A DNA stretch of 34,901 nt. It comes from Anaerolineae bacterium (GTDB taxonomy: Bacteria > Chloroflexota > Anaerolineae > Aggregatilineales > Phototrophicaceae). Below are positions 31,621 through 34,901 of this stretch, piece after piece (position 1 is the stretch's first letter; the number at the start of each line of letters is the position of its first letter). The notes beneath the pieces were generated by a model. The model saw only the letters and a list, made by a program, of their open reading frames with translations, did not search any database and was not told where the DNA came from. The DNA lies in assembly GCA_025454525.1 (NCBI GenBank), contig JALOOG010000036.1, positions 1 to 34,901 on the forward strand. Direction: 5' to 3'. Made by a program: the position numbers and the translations under genes.

Positions 31621-31857
31621 TTTTCGACTTTAAGGTGTAATCTTGATCACATTGCCACGGCCAACGGATCTATTTTTAGTTTGCGCCATAAAAATCTTCT
31701 GGATCGGACGGTGCATCTACCCGTTTTTGTCGTCCATAAGCGCGAATGGGAAAGTCAAGATTTACTCCACAAAGAGTCGCTCAAAATCCTCACCGTGAAC
31801 TTTTTTAACGCTTGTATCTTGGCTCTCCGCTCCGCATCCGGCTGCCAGTGTTTGGGC
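31621..31857 (+). pseudogene. Possible decayed coding remnant
   Basis: 79 codons are open between TGA (31618-31620) and TAG (31858-31860), with no ATG and no Shine-Dalgarno. The peptide (for example H-L-P-V-F-V-V-H-K-R-E-W-E-S-Q-D-L-L) has a protein-like composition but I recognise no family. It may be a fragment left by deletion or simply a chance frame. Confidence 0.25.
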
Positions 31858-31879
31858 TAGTTGTGAATGTTGGCAGCCG
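31839..31879. repeat. 9-bp perfect inverted repeat
   Basis: CGGCTGCCA (31839-31847) and TGGCAGCCG (31871-31879), 23 bases apart. There is no adjacent T-run, so it is not a typical terminator. Confidence 0.7.
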
Positions 31880-31958
31880 TCACACTGACTCAATTCTTTT
31901 TGTAGATTTACGTCTGTGGTTCAAAGCTTTTAACAGAAACTTTTTTGCACCTCGCAAT

Positions 31959-31987
31959 TTGCCTTAAATTGCCTTTGCTTCTATAAT
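31959..31987 (+). promoter_or_regulatory. Promoter of the ATPase gene pair
   Basis: TTGCCT (31959-31964), a 17-base spacer and a perfect TATAAT (31982-31987). GGAGAG at 32009-32014 lies six bases before the GTG start. Confidence 0.65.
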
Positions 31988-32020
31988 TCCGCTCACCCTT
32001 ATAAACTTGGAGAGTTCATC

Positions 32021-33088
32021 GTGACCCAATCCCCTTTTATCATCGGCCGCCCGTTGCGAGCTCATGAACCTTTATTTGGACGGGAAGAACAATTACAGTT
32101 CATCGACCAGAGCATCCGTAAATTTAGTTGTGTGAACATCGTTGGGGAGCGGCGCATGGGCAAGACCTCGCTGATCAATCGCCTCATGGCGCGAGAGTAT
32201 CCGAACACGGTTTTAGCGTTTGTTGATCTTCAAGGTATTCAAACTGAAGGCGCGTTTTACCGTAAATCACAAATTGAATTGCTTGCCAAGTTATCCTCAC
32301 TTGATCGTAATCTTACCAAATTGAAACGACAGTTAGCAGATCAAACCGAGTCAACCCTAGAGATATTTGAACGAACGTTACGATCATTGAAAGAAAGGGG
32401 AATCCGGACGGTTTTAGTGCTTGATGAATTTGAGCAAACCTTGAGCGATCATACCTCATTTCGATTTCCGATCTTCTTTGATCAATTAAGCGCCATGATT
32501 ACCGCAGAAGATATTTCTATGATTATTTCCTCGCGTAAGATCCTTAGCGTATATTTTAATGATCCGAAGCGTTCTAAGTCGTTAACCTCAACTTTCCCGC
32601 GTTACTTCCCACCTACTCAACTAAAAAATTTAGATGAAATGGAGGCAATTGAACTTTTATGTCAAACGTCGGATTACCCTCTTACCGCATCAGAGGCTAG
32701 AATTGCTTTCGAGTGGTCAAAGGGTCATCCATGCCTTGTACAATGTGCGGGTGACGCTTGGTATGAGGGTAAGTGTGAAGATAAGCCGTTAAAAGAAATT
32801 AAAGAACAATACCTAAATTTACAATCCAATGCCTGCTTCACCAGAGAAAAAAGCAATAGACCAGATTTTAGTTGGAGGAAAAAATTAAAAGAGTTCCTGA
32901 TTGCTCTATTTTGGCAATTCCCTAAACGAATAGGTCAAGTTGTGCAACGTCTCGGCCTTAAGTTAGATGAAATGGCTGCTTGGGTGATGGGTATGATCTT
33001 GATTATTGCGCTTATTTCACTGATGATTGGGGTTATCAATCATACTGAATTGGGATTATGGTTTCGGCAAATAATGGGGCTTTGGTGA
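32021..33088 (+). CDS. P-loop STAND/AAA-like ATPase with C-terminal membrane helix
   Basis: 355 residues from GTG 32021 (GGAGAG site). 'L-F-G-R-E-E-Q-L' (18-25) is the entry motif of the AAA_16/ATPase_2 class. Walker A is G42-E-R-R-M-G-K48-T49 and Walker B is 'V-L-V-L-D135-E136-F-E'. 'I-I-S-S-R-K' is a sensor-1-like strand, and 'W-S-K-G-H-P-C-L-V-Q' is the conserved 'G-x-P' region of this class. One membrane helix is predicted at about 319-339, so the ATPase would face the cytoplasm from a tail anchor. GATC is rarer here (11 in the gene, none in 32581-32990 by hand count) than in core genes, suggesting acquisition. The next gene starts five bases later and carries a related ATPase domain. Confidence 0.85.
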   Translation: MTQSPFIIGRPLRAHEPLFGREEQLQFIDQSIRKFSCVNIVGERRMGKTSLINRLMAREYPNTVLAFVDLQGIQTEGAFYRKSQIELLAKLSSLDRNLTKLKRQLADQTESTLEIFERTLRSLKERGIRTVLVLDEFEQTLSDHTSFRFPIFFDQLSAMITAEDISMIISSRKILSVYFNDPKRSKSLTSTFPRYFPPTQLKNLDEMEAIELLCQTSDYPLTASEARIAFEWSKGHPCLVQCAGDAWYEGKCEDKPLKEIKEQYLNLQSNACFTREKSNRPDFSWRKKLKEFLIALFWQFPKRIGQVVQRLGLKLDEMAAWVMGMILIIALISLMIGVINHTELGLWFRQIMGLW

Positions 33089-33093
33089 TAAAA

Positions 33094-34901
33094 ATGAACT
33101 GGCGTGAGATCATGATCGGCGGCTTGTCTTTACCGTTTGAGCTGTATTTTCAACCGACGCGCTTTAGAAAACGGGTACATGCACTCGCGCCCGAACTTGA
33201 TGAAGATTATAACCTATGGCAAGCGCGGAAATATTGGAAAGAACCGACATTTCGACAAGGCATCATCGCGTTAACCTTACAGGCACTCATCGCGTTAATA
33301 TGGGCCCCGCTCATCACAATCGCATTGTCCCTGATGGGCGTTGAAATTGATGTTATCGGCGTGGCGTTCGGCGTGGCGTTCGGCGTGGCGTTCGGCGTGG
33401 CGGGAGGCGTGGCGGGAGGCGTGGCGTTCGGCGTGGCTTACGGCGTGGCGGTCGGCGTGGCGTTCGGCGTGGCGGGAGGCGTGGCGTTCGGCGTGACGGG
33501 AGGCGTGGCGTTCGGCGTGGCGGGAGGCGTGGCTTACGGCGTGGCGTTCGGCGTGGCGGGAGGCGTGGCTTACGGCGTGGCGGTCGGCGTGGCGGGGGGC
33601 GTCGCGGTCGGCGTGGCGGGGGGCGTGGCGGTCGGCGTGGCGGCAGGCGTGGTCGCCACAGTAACCGTTACCCATCTCTGGTTATACTCGTTCTGGTTCA
33701 TGCTCCATAACCTACAAACCTTCTGGGTTCAATTACGTCCTCGCGCTATTCACTCCCTTTGGCGTTGGCATCCGACACGCTTGGACGAAACGATCCTCTT
33801 GCCCTTGTGGGGATTGGATCACTTGTTAAGTACCTACTTTCAGCACGATCCAGAACGAGGAAAAATGGCCTTAGACGAAATCGCGGCACACCCGACCCAG
33901 AACCGGGCCGTGTGGCGTGCGTGGGTATTGATCGCCGAAAATCAGGCGAAACGCGCTCAAACGGTCGAAACAATTGCGGCTTTTCGGCGGGAATTGACTT
34001 GGCTAAGCCCTGAAACCCCTGTGGTGAAACGCGATAAAAACGCCTTATTGCACCTGCGAGACATCAGCCAAGAAGTGGACGCAGCCCTACAGAGCGACTC
34101 CGCCTTAAACCGGGTGAATCGTTTCATGCAAGCGTTAAAAACCATTAAGGCCACAGGTTTACAAGTAGGGCGATTTAATCCCGTGGTGAGTCAATGGTAT
34201 GAGATCATTATTCAAGCGTTAGTCGAAGCCCGACGTGAACAACAACGGCTTGAGCCGATCCCGAACCCCTATGTCAGTGACGGCAAACCGTTACGGCCGA
34301 ATCAGCGGGTGGATGAAGATCAGGTATTCAAAGGGCGCGAAAGTTTATTTCGACAAATTGAAAGCGTCACTGACGGACAAGGCAAGACTTTCTTATTGAT
34401 TGGTCAACGGCGTTCCGGCAAAACTTCGGCGTTATTGCATTTACCGCGCCGTTTAGGATCACGCATCGTGGCCGCGTTTGTCGATATGCAAAAGGTCGCT
34501 AACGGGGAAGATACCCGCGCCATTTTGCAAAAAATAGGCGAAACGGTGTTTGACGAGGCTCGGCGTTATCATCAGGTCTATTTGCCGCCATTAACGATCG
34601 AAAACGACCCTTATAACGATCTAGACCAGTGGCTCAATTACCTTGAAAAGACCATTCCCTATCACCTGTTGATCTGTTTCGACGAATTTGAGGCGATTCA
34701 GCAGGCGATCGATAATGGGCGGTTGGATCGGCGATTTTTGTCCTTCTTGCGTAACACCCTCCAGCATCGGCGCAAGGTCACGATCTTACTTTCGGGGGTG
34801 GCAGAGATCGATGAATTGCCGGATGCTTGGGCCAATGCGTTGATCAACACGGTTAAATTGCGGATTAGCTTTTTAGAACACGCCGATACTGTCGAGTTGA
34901 T
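33094..34901 (+). CDS. Glycine-zipper repeat membrane protein with P-loop ATPase domain (3' partial)
   Basis: From ATG 33094 the frame stays open for 602 codons to the window edge. Residues 1-88: a polar N-terminus and one hydrophobic segment (about 59-82). Residues 89-188: 25 tandem Gly-Val-Ala-X units with no charged residue. Residues 189-210: a Trp/Phe-rich hydrophobic stretch. About 225-400: a helical linker. Then a second ATPase domain with F-K-G-R-E (412-416), Walker A G437-Q-R-R-S-G-K443-T444 and Walker B 'C-F-D530-E531-F-E'. The G-R-E, R-R-x-G-K-T-S and D-E-F-E motifs match the upstream protein, so the two probably work together. The initiator site is weak; coupling to the previous gene is likely. 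Function is not known. A membrane effector driven by an NTPase is an inference. Confidence 0.85.
   Translation, partial: MNWREIMIGGLSLPFELYFQPTRFRKRVHALAPELDEDYNLWQARKYWKEPTFRQGIIALTLQALIALIWAPLITIALSLMGVEIDVIGVAFGVAFGVAFGVAGGVAGGVAFGVAYGVAVGVAFGVAGGVAFGVTGGVAFGVAGGVAYGVAFGVAGGVAYGVAVGVAGGVAVGVAGGVAVGVAAGVVATVTVTHLWLYSFWFMLHNLQTFWVQLRPRAIHSLWRWHPTRLDETILLPLWGLDHLLSTYFQHDPERGKMALDEIAAHPTQNRAVWRAWVLIAENQAKRAQTVETIAAFRRELTWLSPETPVVKRDKNALLHLRDISQEVDAALQSDSALNRVNRFMQALKTIKATGLQVGRFNPVVSQWYEIIIQALVEARREQQRLEPIPNPYVSDGKPLRPNQRVDEDQVFKGRESLFRQIESVTDGQGKTFLLIGQRRSGKTSALLHLPRRLGSRIVAAFVDMQKVANGEDTRAILQKIGETVFDEARRYHQVYLPPLTIENDPYNDLDQWLNYLEKTIPYHLLICFDEFEAIQQAIDNGRLDRRFLSFLRNTLQHRRKVTILLSGVAEIDELPDAWANALINTVKLRISFLEHADTVEL
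33358..33657 (+). repeat. 25-copy 12-bp in-frame tandem repeat (GVAX)
   Basis: Units are variants of GGCGTGGCG plus one codon. The fourth residue is Phe, Gly, Tyr, Val or Ala; one unit has Thr for Ala and the last reads G-V-V-A. Near-identical units, for example three GVAF units in a row at 33358-33393, indicate recent expansion. Changes by whole units keep the frame. Confidence 0.95.

Larger units (their letters stand above)
31484..32020 (+). other. 537-base gap without a clear gene
   Basis: The gap is A/T-richer than its surroundings. It holds a possible decayed reading frame (31621-31860), a 9-bp inverted repeat (31839-31847 and 31871-31879) and the promoter of the downstream ATPase gene. 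I see no tRNA, no transposase and no terminator with a T-run. Confidence 0.6.

Noticed and set aside
31839-31879. Intrinsic terminator of the NUDIX gene
   Set aside because: The stem is 350 bases past the stop and has no following T-run.
33358-33657. CRISPR-like array
   Set aside because: Units are contiguous 12-mers without spacers and are in frame within a long protein.
33295-33675. Minus-strand open frame rich in His-Ala-Asp/Glu-Arg repeats
   Set aside because: It is the reverse complement of the GVAX repeat. The plus frame continues on both sides into a P-loop ATPase, whereas the minus frame has no domain and no site.

Overview
The window reads as a chromosomal segment of a Chloroflexota-like bacterium (Anaerolineae or a relative). 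This is an inference from content: many secreted proteins with bacterial SH3, beta-propeller, PASTA and TPTPTP-type linker segments, a Chloroflexota-style rsmH-ftsL-ftsI cell-wall cluster, and both ThyX and dUTPase. The tetranucleotide GATC is extremely common (12 copies in the first 300 bases by hand count), which works as a composition signature of the host.

Layout. Bases 1-296 hold the N-terminus of a type ISP-like restriction-modification enzyme. 0.5-5.4 kb is a minus-strand two-gene operon of exported proteins (SH3 protein and a 1284-residue beta-propeller protein). 5.5-9.5 kb holds an HPF/RaiA-type ribosome factor, a BON-domain protein, a lipoprotein, an esterase and two single-domain response regulators. 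A tRNA-Phe with its own promoter and terminator lies at 9.6 kb, followed by an exported SH3 protein, a structured non-coding stretch (about 11.52-11.77 kb) and an SH3/CARDB-like lipoprotein. 13.0-18.9 kb, all minus strand, holds a membrane protein, thyX, dut, an SDR, ftsI, an ftsL-like gene and rsmH.

19.0-24.1 kb is a cell-surface signalling unit: an ECF sigma factor, its membrane anti-sigma factor, a divergent PASTA protein and a secreted poly-aspartate protein. The anti-sigma factor and the poly-Asp protein share a C-terminal domain set ending in 8-9 aspartates. The three transcription units (sigma operon, PASTA gene, poly-Asp gene) share a bipartite promoter-like motif G-C-[A/G]-A-C, 16 bases, C-G-G-T, which suggests one regulon. 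24.2-29.2 kb holds thpR, a paralogue of the esterase, and a redox/electrophile cluster (NAD(P)-binding protein, HxlR regulator, F420-dependent-type oxidoreductase, ABM monooxygenase, zinc alcohol dehydrogenase), then a DUF1761 membrane protein.

The right end looks accessory. An XRE-ImmA/IrrE gene overlapping a MazF/PemK toxin gene sits between two exact 33-bp direct repeats, the first of which is the 3' end of the DUF1761 gene. After a NUDIX gene and a 537-base gap come two adjacent P-loop (STAND/AAA-like) ATPase genes. The first carries a C-terminal membrane anchor. The second runs off the window and carries 25 tandem Gly-Val-Ala-X units, an uninterrupted 100-residue glycine-zipper-like segment encoded by a 12-bp DNA repeat. 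This pair is the strongest candidate for an undescribed membrane-associated, possibly defensive, system.
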